A stretch of DNA of 64,000 nt from assembly GCA_014650415.1 (NCBI GenBank), contig BMUX01000007.1, positions 435,761-499,760 on the forward strand. The letters run 5' to 3'. Positions 8,399 through 15,668 of this stretch are shown piece by piece (position 1 is the first letter of the stretch; the number at the start of each line of letters is the position of its first letter). The stretch comes from Streptomyces spiroverticillatus. GTDB lineage: Bacteria; Actinomycetota; Actinomycetes; Streptomycetales; Streptomycetaceae. Position numbers and translations under genes: made by a program. A model generated the notes under the pieces. It saw only the letters and a program-made list of their open reading frames with translations. It was not told the origin of the DNA and did no database searches.

Positions 8399-9751
8399 TC
8401 ACTTGCAGCGGAGCTGATCGCCCGTCACCGGCGCCCCCTCGACCATGCTCCTGTCGTACGCCACCTCGACGACCGACCGGCCCGCGCCGCCGACCCGCAC
8501 CTGGAAGACGTGCCCGTTCCCCTCGACCGGCCGCAACTGCGCGCCCGGGAGTGCCGCCGCGAGCGTCGAGGCGTACCGCTCCCAGTACGGGTCGTACGTG
8601 ATCACGGTCGGCCCCTCGGGCCGTACCGCCGGAGCTTCCGCCTTCGTCACGTCGAAGCCGCTGCGCCGCAGCGCCTCCGCCACGTCCGGATCGTCCACCC
8701 GCACCGGCACCGTGCTCGGCTCCATCTCCACCGGCACGGCGCGCAGGGTGAGCTCCTCGCCGACCGGCCGGTCCTCCCGTACGGCGGTGAACATCCGGTT
8801 CGCCCGGACCTCGTCCCACAGCAGCGTCGAGCCCCACTGCGGCACCCGGTGGTCGAAGGCCTTCATCGGCACCGTCGCGAACTCCAGTTGGTCGGCGCTC
8901 AGTTCACGCAGTCCCCAGCCCAGCCTGAACAGCGTCGCCACACCCGTCCCCGTGTCCGTGCGCAGATGCGGGAGCAGCGCGGAGGCGGTGTCGACCAGCT
9001 TCACCGGGTCGCTGAGCGCTCCCGCCTCGGCGAGCCGGGTCAGCATGCCGAGCAGCAGCCGCTGCTGGCGGCGCACCCGGCCGAGGTCGCCGGGCGGCGA
9101 CACCTTGCGGGCCCGCGCGTACCGCAGTGCCTTCACGCCCTGGAGCACGTGGGTTCCGGGCTGGAGGCGCAGGCCGGAGTTGCGGTCCTCCAGCGGCTTG
9201 TCGGTGCAGACCTGTGCGCCGCCCAGCGCGTCGACCGCGTCGGCGAACCGGGCGAAGTCCGTCTCCAGGTAGTGGTCGACACGCAGCCCGGTCGCCTGCT
9301 CGACCGTGCGCACCGCGAGGTCGGGCCCGCCGTGCTTGTACGCCCCGTTGATCTTCCCCGCGTGCTGCGGGTGGTCGTGCGGGGCGTACGGCACGTACGA
9401 GTCGCGCGGCAGCGAGACCACGCTCATCCGGCGGCCGTCGTCCGAGAGGTGCACCAGCATCATCACGTCGGTGCAGTCGCACTCCTGGCCGCCGACGTGC
9501 AGCTTGCTGATCTGCTCGCGGGTCAGGTCCGAGCGCCGGTCGATGCCGACGACCAGGAGGTTCGTGCCGGGCGCGTCGAGGGCTGCCTCGGACAGCGTGC
9601 CGTCGTGCCGGAGCGTGTACGGGGCCGGGCCCGGCGTGTCGGCCGTCGCCGGGAACGGGGCGGCCGCGAGCGAGGCCACCAGCAGCGCCGCGAGCGCGAG
9701 CCGACGACGCCGGGAGCGGGTGGGGCCGAAGAGGGGGCGACTCGAAAGCAA
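8399..9751 (-). CDS. LytR-CpsA-Psr (LCP) family cell-wall glycopolymer ligase
   Basis: About 450 residues from the preferred TTG start. An Arg-rich stretch and a hydrophobic segment ending ATADTPG (signal or anchor) lead to the LCP core: LLVVGIDRRSDL, DVMMLVHL, SVVSLPRDSYVPY, KINGAYKHGGP, and ALRYARARKVSPPGDLGRVRRQQR. These carry the conserved Arg and Asp residues that bind the polyprenyl pyrophosphate donor. LCP enzymes attach anionic glycopolymers to peptidoglycan outside the membrane. A C-terminal LytR_C-like region follows. TTG is preferred because GGAGG precedes it by five bases; an in-frame ATG 29 codons upstream would translate a 15-bp tandem repeat. Confidence 0.85.
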   Translation of the reverse strand: MLSSRPLFGPTRSRRRRLALAALLVASLAAAPFPATADTPGPAPYTLRHDGTLSEAALDAPGTNLLVVGIDRRSDLTREQISKLHVGGQECDCTDVMMLVHLSDDGRRMSVVSLPRDSYVPYAPHDHPQHAGKINGAYKHGGPDLAVRTVEQATGLRVDHYLETDFARFADAVDALGGAQVCTDKPLEDRNSGLRLQPGTHVLQGVKALRYARARKVSPPGDLGRVRRQQRLLLGMLTRLAEAGALSDPVKLVDTASALLPHLRTDTGTGVATLFRLGWGLRELSADQLEFATVPMKAFDHRVPQWGSTLLWDEVRANRMFTAVREDRPVGEELTLRAVPVEMEPSTVPVRVDDPDVAEALRRSGFDVTKAEAPAVRPEGPTVITYDPYWERYASTLAAALPGAQLRPVEGNGHVFQVRVGGAGRSVVEVAYDRSMVEGAPVTGDQLRCK

Positions 9752-9765
9752 GAGGACCTCCAGGG

Positions 9766-9795
9766 AGCAGACCGACAGGAAGCAGACCGACAGGA
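9766..9795. repeat. 15-bp tandem repeat, two copies
   Basis: Two perfect adjacent copies of AGCAGACCGACAGGA (plus strand) sit just upstream of the preferred LCP start. They lie in the untranslated leader if TTG at 9751 is used, or encode FLSVC twice if the upstream ATG at 9838 is used. Confidence 0.85.
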
Positions 9796-9886
9796 AGCGA
9801 GCCGAAGCGGTACGAGCTGGGCCCTCAAAACGGGGCAAACCTGGCGCGAACGTCCCGCAGCCTAGCGCAGCCGACCCCCAAATCGA

Positions 9887-9923
9887 TTGCCGCCGTGCTG
9901 ATCATGTGCTTAATGTCCGCGTC
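9887..9923 (+). promoter_or_regulatory. Promoter for a probable leaderless mRNA
   Basis: A -35 box TTGCCG (9887-9892), an 18-base spacer and a -10 box TAATGT (9911-9916) end seven bases before the ATG at 9924. The start point would therefore fall on or next to the start codon. No ribosome binding site is visible before that ATG, which agrees with leaderless translation, common in Streptomyces. Confidence 0.6.
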
Positions 9924-10847
9924 ATGCTTCCCGAGGTGAACAACGAAGAAGAGTGGGACGCCGTCGTCCCCGACGACACGCGCGTACGCCCGGGAGCGGA
10001 GGACCTCTGCGCCCGCCTTGGCCTCGGCGGACTGCCGCTGGTCCGCTTCACCGAGGGCTCGCAGCCCGTCTACGCCGTCGGCGACGCCCACGTGCTGAAG
10101 CTCTTCCCCGGCGTCGACGCCCAGGACGCCGTCACCGAGAGCCGCGTCCTCGCCCACCTGCACGGACGCCTCCCCGTCGCCACCCCCGCACTCCACTCCA
10201 CCGGCGCGTACGAGAACGGCTGGAGATACGTCCTCATGTCCCGCCTCGCGGGCGACGGCCTGGCCAAGGCCTGGCCGCGCATCCCCGCCGACGCCAGGGG
10301 AGACCTCGTCGCCGAGGCGGCCGGAGCGCTCGCCGCCCTGCACGCCCTCGACCCCGAACCCCTCGCCGCCACCCTCGGCCCCGCCGACTGGGGCGACTTC
10401 CTCGCGCGCCAACGGGCCGGGGCCGTCGCACGGCAGCGCAGCCGGGGGCTCCCCGAGGAATGGGCCGAGGCGATCCCCGGCTTCCTCGACTCCGTCGACC
10501 TGCCCGCCGACCCGCCGCGCGTCGTGCTGCACACCGAGCCGATGCGCCAGCACTTCGTGGTCGACCCCACCACCTGGCGGCTCACCGGCCTCTTCGACTT
10601 CGAGCCCGCCATGCTCGGCGACGCCGCCTACGACCTGGTCGGCGTCGGCCTCTTCCTCACCAAGGGCGAGCCCGGTCTGATGGCCCGCTTCCAGAAGGAG
10701 TACGGCCGCACCTTCGACCCGCGCCAACTCCTCGCGTACACCCTGCTCCACGTGTACGCCAACCTGCCCTGGTACTTCCGCGAACTGCCGACGCCACCCG
10801 AGCCGACGTGGGACGCAGTCGCCGAGACCTGGTTCGGCATCGGCTGA
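9924..10847 (+). CDS. Aminoglycoside phosphotransferase-fold protein with altered catalytic loop
   Basis: 307 residues. It has the APH/choline-kinase layout: a glycine-poor nucleotide loop (about 32-50, FTEGSQPVYAVGDAHVLKLFP, with the conserved Lys), YVLMSRLAGDGL at the hinge, then VVLHTEPMRQHFVVD and GLFDFEPAMLGDAAYDL. Active APH enzymes have HGDxxxxN in the catalytic loop. Here it reads HTEPMRQH: Gly-Asp is Thr-Glu, and the metal-binding Asn is His. The later Asp of the DFE motif is kept. It may phosphorylate weakly, use a different mechanism or only bind its ligand. It is divergent from the LCP gene. An antibiotic-resistance role is not supported by sequence alone. Confidence 0.75.
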   Translation: MLPEVNNEEEWDAVVPDDTRVRPGAEDLCARLGLGGLPLVRFTEGSQPVYAVGDAHVLKLFPGVDAQDAVTESRVLAHLHGRLPVATPALHSTGAYENGWRYVLMSRLAGDGLAKAWPRIPADARGDLVAEAAGALAALHALDPEPLAATLGPADWGDFLARQRAGAVARQRSRGLPEEWAEAIPGFLDSVDLPADPPRVVLHTEPMRQHFVVDPTTWRLTGLFDFEPAMLGDAAYDLVGVGLFLTKGEPGLMARFQKEYGRTFDPRQLLAYTLLHVYANLPWYFRELPTPPEPTWDAVAETWFGIG

Positions 10848-11450
10848 CACGCCCGGGGCCGATACATCCGCATAAACGGTTCGCCTTGTTGACACCCCCG
10901 AGCGGTGCGCCCCGCGCGCCGTCCCGGTGTTCGGCCTGCGTACGTCCGAAGCGATTCGAACGCGGCCGCGCGCACCGGAGCAGGCCGCGCCCGGCGCTCG
11001 CGGCGCGAACGGAAGCGTGCAACGGCGTGGACCCGCACCGGTAAGCGGCCGAACCTTTCGAACATCAGGCAAGGAACAAGGCGGTATTCGGCCACATGAC
11101 GGCCGCCTGTGACCACCTGCGCACTATGCGGACCGTTTCCGTACCGACCCGAACAACCACCCTGCGGAATCCCGGATTCGGCACCCCGAAGCCTCTCGAT
11201 GGCAAGAGGTGTACACGTAAAGATCCGTCCCGATGGTCACGCACGCCCCCCGGAGATCATCCACAGCGCGCGCCGGGCCCGGAATCCGGCGCACCGACAG
11301 CTCCGGACACCCGACGCTCAACCAGCGCCAGACAGCGGGCAGTTGCATCGTTATTGACGATCGGACATGGGCATATAGGCCGCAGCACAGACCAGCACAG
11401 AACAGAACACCGCACCGCACGTCAAAACCTGGACTCCAGGGGGATTTCCC
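10848..11450. other. 603-bp non-coding region upstream of the terpene synthase
   Basis: No gene with Streptomyces codon bias was found. It holds a small hairpin with arms CCTCT/AGAGG (11192-11209), overlapping a perfect 8-bp palindrome GTGTACAC (11209-11216). Nearer the gene are an AT-richer stretch with TTATTG (11351-11356) and, 17 bases later, TATAGG, a possible but weak promoter. The leader of about 75 bases before the terpene synthase contains CAGCACAGA-type short repeats. Long leader and palindrome suggest regulated expression. Confidence 0.4.
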
Positions 11451-12563
11451 ATGAACGTCGCTCCGGATCACCGGCTTGTTCAGCCACTGCCGCACGTGCC
11501 CTTCTACTGCCCCGTGCCGCCCGCCGCCCACCCGGCGGCAGGAGTGCTGAACGAACTGACCGTCGACTGGATGTTCCGGCAGAACCTCGACACCGACGAG
11601 AATCAGCGGGCCCGCCTGGCCCGCTGCGACTTCGGCGGACTCACCGCCTTCACCATGCCCTACGGCCGCCTCGCCCCGCTCACCCTGATGGCCAAGTTCC
11701 ACGCCGTCCTCTTCTCGCTCGACGACGGCGTCTGCGACGAGGCCCGGCCCACCCCCGGACAGCTCGCCCGGGAGGTCGGCCTCATCATGCGGGCAATCGA
11801 AGCCCCCGGCGAGCCGGTCCCCGGCGAGTCACGACACGCCGCGGTCCTGCGCGACCTGCGGATCGAACTGGAGCGGTACGCCACCCCGCGCCAGATCCGC
11901 CGCTGGGTCGACGCCATGCGCGTCTACACCTCCGGTTTGGTCTGGGAGGCGGAGTGCCGCCGCAGCCCGGGCCAGCCCTCCCTGAACGACTACGTCACCC
12001 TGTGGATGCGGGCCATCGGCATGGCCCCCTCCACCGCGATGATGGAGATAGTCGCCGGCTACTCCGTCCCCGACGAGGACCTCCACGACCCCCGGGTACG
12101 AGCCCTCACCGAGATCACCTGGACCCTCGTCAGCTGGGACAACGACCTCTACTCCCGCAACAAGGAACTCCTGCGCGCCGACGACGACCTCAACCTGATC
12201 GACGTCCTGTGCCACGAACTCGACTGCGCTCCCGCCACAGCCCTCCAGCACGCCGTCGCCATGCGCGACCGCGTCATGGTGCTCTTCCTGCGCCTGCGCG
12301 ACCAGGTCCTCCAGGACGGCGGCGCCGAACTGCGGCGCTACGTCCACGACTTGGGCCAGTTCGTCCGCGGCCACCTGGACTGGGCGGCCCGCTGCCCCCG
12401 CTACCGGGTGGTGCCCCACCAGGTCACCCCGCTCGCCAAACCGGTCGGCTGGTGGAAGCACCGCCCGGCGGACGACAGCACCGAAGCGCTGCCGCTGCCG
12501 ACCATCTCCTGGTGGTGGGACCAGGTCGCCGAACACGCAGAGGCCGTCCGACACGCCGCCTGA
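11451..12563 (+). CDS. Class I terpene synthase (probably sesquiterpene cyclase)
   Basis: 370 residues, all-helical. The metal-binding acidic motif is D91-D92-x3-D96-E97 (LDDGVCDE). The NSE triad is N231-D232-x2-S235-x2-K238-E239. An Arg at about 187 fits the pyrophosphate sensor and a CPRY pair lies near the C-terminus. These are the features of bacterial single-domain class I synthases that ionise farnesyl or geranyl pyrophosphate. Length is slightly above the usual 330-360. The ATG follows GGGGGA. It is convergent with a conservon P450, which could oxidise the product, but co-regulation is not shown. The product cannot be named from sequence. Confidence 0.9.
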   Translation: MNVAPDHRLVQPLPHVPFYCPVPPAAHPAAGVLNELTVDWMFRQNLDTDENQRARLARCDFGGLTAFTMPYGRLAPLTLMAKFHAVLFSLDDGVCDEARPTPGQLAREVGLIMRAIEAPGEPVPGESRHAAVLRDLRIELERYATPRQIRRWVDAMRVYTSGLVWEAECRRSPGQPSLNDYVTLWMRAIGMAPSTAMMEIVAGYSVPDEDLHDPRVRALTEITWTLVSWDNDLYSRNKELLRADDDLNLIDVLCHELDCAPATALQHAVAMRDRVMVLFLRLRDQVLQDGGAELRRYVHDLGQFVRGHLDWAARCPRYRVVPHQVTPLAKPVGWWKHRPADDSTEALPLPTISWWWDQVAEHAEAVRHAA

Positions 12564-12587
12564 GCGACGCGCGAACGGCCCCGACAC

Positions 12588-12644
12588 GCCCGGCACCGCC
12601 GGGCCCGAACTCCGTACGGCCGCAGGCCCGGCACCGCCGGGCCC
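12588..12644. terminator. Two identical hairpins between convergent genes
   Basis: The 19-base sequence GCCCGGCACCGCCGGGCCC occurs twice (12588-12606 and 12626-12644), each able to fold into a CCCGG/CCGGG hairpin. They fill the gap between the stops of the terpene synthase and the P450 and probably serve both strands. No T-run follows, as is usual in Streptomyces. Confidence 0.65.
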
Positions 12645-12663
12645 CGCCCTCGTACGACTGCGG

Positions 12664-14184
12664 CTAGTAGCCCCGCCACCAGGTGACCAGCTTGCGCCAG
12701 GCCCGTACCGGGGCCGATCCCCGCCGCTGCGCCGGAATCGCCGCCGCGGGCGGCGCGGAATCGGGAGCCTGCGGCACGGGGCCGGGCTGTGCCACCGTGC
12801 CCGAACCGGCGGGCTCGGGCCTGCGCGGCGAGTTGATCTGCCAGTCGCGGGCCGGAGCGGTGCGCTGCTCGGGCGCGGTGGGGCCGGTGACCTCCTGCGG
12901 CGGCCGGGGCGCGAACGACACCGGCAGCTCCATCAGATGACGCGACATCAGGGTGCTGCGCCAGTTCAACTCGTCCTCTTCCACGGCGAGTTGAAGGTCC
13001 GGCAGACGCATCAGCAGGGCGTCGACGCCCGTGTCGGCGATGGCGCGCCCGATGTCCTGGCCCGGGCACTCGTGCGGTCCGCCGCTGAACGCGAGGTGGG
13101 CACGGTTGCCCTGCATCGAGGCTGAAGGATCGGGGCGGACCACCGGGTCGACGTTCGCGGGGGCGATGCCGACGATCAGGGCGTCGCCCGCCTTGATCTT
13201 CTGCCCGCCCAGCTCCGAGTCACCGGCCGCCCACCGGCCCAGGATCGTGGTGAACGGCGGCTCGTCCCACAGCGTCTGCTCCACCGCCTCGGGCAGCGTC
13301 ATGTGCCCGCCGCTGAGCTGGGCACGGAAGCGCGGGTCGGTGAGCACCATGCGCAGCACATTGGCGATGAGGTTCGCCGTCGTCTCGTACGCGGCGATCA
13401 GCACCAGGCGCAGATGATGGGCGGCCTCGTCGTCGGTGAACTGCGCGGGGTGCTCCACCAGCCACGTCGCGAAGTCCTCCTCGGGCTCCGCCCGGCGGCG
13501 CGCCACCAGCCGGTACAGGGCGCTCATCACGTGCTCGTTGGCGGCGATCGCCTTCTCGGAGCCCTTGAGCATCTCGCGGGCGGCCTGCACCAGGTGCTCG
13601 TCGTACTCCTCGGGCATGCCGATGATCTGGCACATCACCATCATCGGCAGATGCTCGGCGAACTGGCCGACCAGGTCGGCGCGCCCGCTCTCGCAGAAGT
13701 CGTTGACCAGGCGGTTACTGAACCGGTTGATGAAGCGGCGCACGCCCCGGTGGTCGATGCGGGCGATGGAGTCGGTGACCGCGCCGCGCTGCCGCTCGTG
13801 GTCCGCGCCGTCCGCGAACACGCACACCGGCTGGTACGCGAAGATCGGCGCGAGCGGATTGGTCATGTCCAGCGAGCCGTCCTGGAGCATCCGCCAGCGC
13901 CGCGAGTCGCGCGAGTACAGCGACGGGGTGCGCGTCATGTGCAGGTTCTCGCTGTGGCCGAGCACCAGCCAGGCCGGGACGTCCCCGTTGAGCAGGACGG
14001 GGGCCACCGGGCCGTGCTCGGCGCGCAGCTTCTCGTACAGACCCATCGGGTCCTTCTCGTGCGCCGGGCCGTACATCCGGCGCAGCCCGCCCGGGCCGAT
14101 CTCGCTGATCTCGGGCGCGGCGCCCATGGCGTGCGCCGGGCATTCGGGCGGCGGCACCGGGGACGGGTCGAAGGGGGAGGTCAT
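12664..14184 (-). CDS. Cytochrome P450, CYP157-like (conservon output gene, cvnE position)
   Basis: 506 residues. Haem loop FSGGPHECPG with Cys373, and I-helix AAYETT are normal for a bacterial P450. The K-helix, where nearly all P450s have ExxR, reads E302-Q-T-L-W306, so the Arg is replaced by Trp. The CYP157 family of Streptomyces is known for the similar EQSLW. The C-terminus has an unusual Pro- and Ala-rich extension of about 90 residues ending in RAWRKLVTWWRGY. AGGAG precedes the ATG. It follows cvnD by 80 bp on the same strand, the standard place for a conservon P450, but no CYP154 partner is present. Redox partner and substrate unknown. Confidence 0.88.
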   Translation of the reverse strand: MTSPFDPSPVPPPECPAHAMGAAPEISEIGPGGLRRMYGPAHEKDPMGLYEKLRAEHGPVAPVLLNGDVPAWLVLGHSENLHMTRTPSLYSRDSRRWRMLQDGSLDMTNPLAPIFAYQPVCVFADGADHERQRGAVTDSIARIDHRGVRRFINRFSNRLVNDFCESGRADLVGQFAEHLPMMVMCQIIGMPEEYDEHLVQAAREMLKGSEKAIAANEHVMSALYRLVARRRAEPEEDFATWLVEHPAQFTDDEAAHHLRLVLIAAYETTANLIANVLRMVLTDPRFRAQLSGGHMTLPEAVEQTLWDEPPFTTILGRWAAGDSELGGQKIKAGDALIVGIAPANVDPVVRPDPSASMQGNRAHLAFSGGPHECPGQDIGRAIADTGVDALLMRLPDLQLAVEEDELNWRSTLMSRHLMELPVSFAPRPPQEVTGPTAPEQRTAPARDWQINSPRRPEPAGSGTVAQPGPVPQAPDSAPPAAAIPAQRRGSAPVRAWRKLVTWWRGY

Positions 14185-14264
14185 CGCAACTCCTGGAGAG
14201 GATCGGGAAGTTCGAGGGCGGCGCCGGGGCCGGAGGAGAGGCGCCTCGGCCGGGGGCGCCGCGG

Positions 14265-14879
14265 TCAGGACCGCTGGAGGGCGAGCGCGTGCAGGTAGTT
14301 CATGAGGGTCAGCAGCACGTCGCGGCTGGACGCCCGCAGCCGGGCGTCGCAGTTGACCATCGGCACCTCGTCGGGCAGGTCCAGCGCGTGCCGCAGCGCC
14401 TCCATGGGGTGGCTCGGCGCGTCGGGGAAGGTGTTCACGGCGACCACGAACGGCACCCCGCGCTCCTCCAGCCGGCCGATCACGTCGAAGCTGACTTCGA
14501 GCCGCCGGGTGTCGACCAGGACGACCGCGCCGAGCGCGCCCTCGAACAGGCCGTTCCACAGGAACCAGAAGCGCTCCTGGCCGGGCGTGCCGAACAGATA
14601 CAGGATCAGCTGCTCGCTGATGCTGATCCGGCCGAAGTCCATGGCGACCGTGGTCGCCGTCTTGCCCTCGATCCGCGAGTTGTCGTCGACGCCGATGCTG
14701 GCCTGCGTCATCGTCTCCTCGGTCGTCAGCGGACGGATCTCGCTGACCGCGCCGACCATCGTGGTCTTTCCGACGCCGAAACCGCCGACGATCACCACCT
14801 TGACCGCGGCGGTGGCAGTGCTGGGCAGTACGTCCTCGGTACGGGGGCCCGTGATGGTGTCAGAGCCTTTGAAGTCCAT
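14265..14879 (-). CDS. cvnD: Conservon GTP-binding protein CvnD
   Basis: 204 residues. P-loop GGFGVGKTT (about 32-40), DFGRI for switch II region, LYLFGTPGQERF, and VAVNTF in place of the NKxD guanine motif. This is the MglA/Ras-like small GTPase subfamily encoded by Streptomyces conservons. It is expected to cycle GTP and bind the CvnB/CvnC proteins on the inner face of the membrane. Its ATG lies inside the end of cvnC (20-base overlap), so it is translated from the same message. Confidence 0.92.
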   Translation of the reverse strand: MDFKGSDTITGPRTEDVLPSTATAAVKVVIVGGFGVGKTTMVGAVSEIRPLTTEETMTQASIGVDDNSRIEGKTATTVAMDFGRISISEQLILYLFGTPGQERFWFLWNGLFEGALGAVVLVDTRRLEVSFDVIGRLEERGVPFVVAVNTFPDAPSHPMEALRHALDLPDEVPMVNCDARLRASSRDVLLTLMNYLHALALQRS

Positions 14880-15264
14880 GCATCACCGCTTCGAGAAGGG
14901 ACCGGTCGGGGAGTACGGCGCGCACGATCGGGGCGCGCGATTCGACCAGTTCGGTAGCGAGGAGGTCGGTCAGCAGCGAGGTGACCACGCTGAAGGGCAG
15001 GCGCAGGTACGCGGAGATCTCCGCCACCGACAGCGGCGCCCGGCACAGCCGCAGGATCGCGGCCTGTTCGGGCTGCACCGTGGGCGACGGGGTGGAACAG
15101 GCGACGACCATGGTGACCAGGTCGAGCGCGGCTCGCTCCCCGCCGTCCGGGCCGCCGGTGATGACGTACAGCCGCTCCGGGTCCCCCTTCGCCGACCCCG
15201 GGTCCGGGGCGGGCGAAGAGGGAGAAGGCAGCTTCTCTCGGCGTTCGCGGCGGGGAGTCTTCAT
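14860..15264 (-). CDS. cvnC: Conservon DUF742 protein CvnC
   Basis: 134 residues. The first ~28 residues are charged and probably disordered. The DUF742 core follows: RLYVITGGPDGGERAALDLVTMVVA, then LSVAEISAYLRLPFSVVTSLLTDLLATELVESRAP, a winged-helix-like segment. DUF742 proteins occur almost only as the third conservon gene in actinomycetes and are thought to act with the small GTPase. It overlaps cvnB by four bases (ATGA) and cvnD by twenty. Confidence 0.92.
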   Translation of the reverse strand: MKTPRRERREKLPSPSSPAPDPGSAKGDPERLYVITGGPDGGERAALDLVTMVVACSTPSPTVQPEQAAILRLCRAPLSVAEISAYLRLPFSVVTSLLTDLLATELVESRAPIVRAVLPDRSLLEAVMHGLQRL

Positions 15265-15668
15265 CCGTGGTGCCCGTCGTGCCGGGGCGGACTGGTCAGG
15301 TGGGCTCCGATTCGTACGACCAAGTCGCGCATCCGCGCGCCCACCAGACCCGCGTCCACCGTCTCGTCGGCGAGGACCGCGAGGTAGGCCCCCGCGCCCG
15401 CCGCCATCAGGTAGAAGAAGCCGCCGTCGACCTCGATGACGACCATCCGCATCCGGCCGTCGCTGTCGGGGATCTCGGCGGCGACGGCGGCCGCCAGGCT
15501 CTGCAGCCCCGCGCAGGCGGCGGCGAGGCGGTCGGCGACGTCCGGGTCGCCGCCGTGCCGGGCGATGCGCAGTCCGTCCGCGGAGAGCACCACGATCTGG
15601 TGGATCTGCGGTACGCCGGTGGCCAGGTCCTTCAGAATCCAGTCCAAGTTGGCCCGCTGCTGGATCAC
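15261..15668 (-). CDS. cvnB: Conservon roadblock/LC7 protein CvnB
   Basis: 135 residues, a single roadblock/LC7 domain: LDWILKDLATGVPQIHQIVVLSADGLRIARHGG, then FFYLMAAGAGAYLAVLADETVDAGLVGARMRDLVVRIGAHL. Such MglB-like proteins act as GTPase-activating or scaffold partners for the CvnD GTPase. The start is GTG, whose bases overlap the cvnA stop (GTGA), giving tight coupling. Confidence 0.92.
   Translation of the reverse strand: MIQQRANLDWILKDLATGVPQIHQIVVLSADGLRIARHGGDPDVADRLAAACAGLQSLAAAVAAEIPDSDGRMRMVVIEVDGGFFYLMAAGAGAYLAVLADETVDAGLVGARMRDLVVRIGAHLTSPPRHDGHHG

Noticed and set aside
9924..10847. Antibiotic-resistance phosphotransferase
   Set aside because: Fold matches, but the catalytic HGD and Asn are altered and no antibiotic genes are nearby.
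10905..11112. Short plus-strand frames before the terpene synthase
   Set aside because: Arg/Thr-rich, without ribosome binding sites or typical third-position bias.
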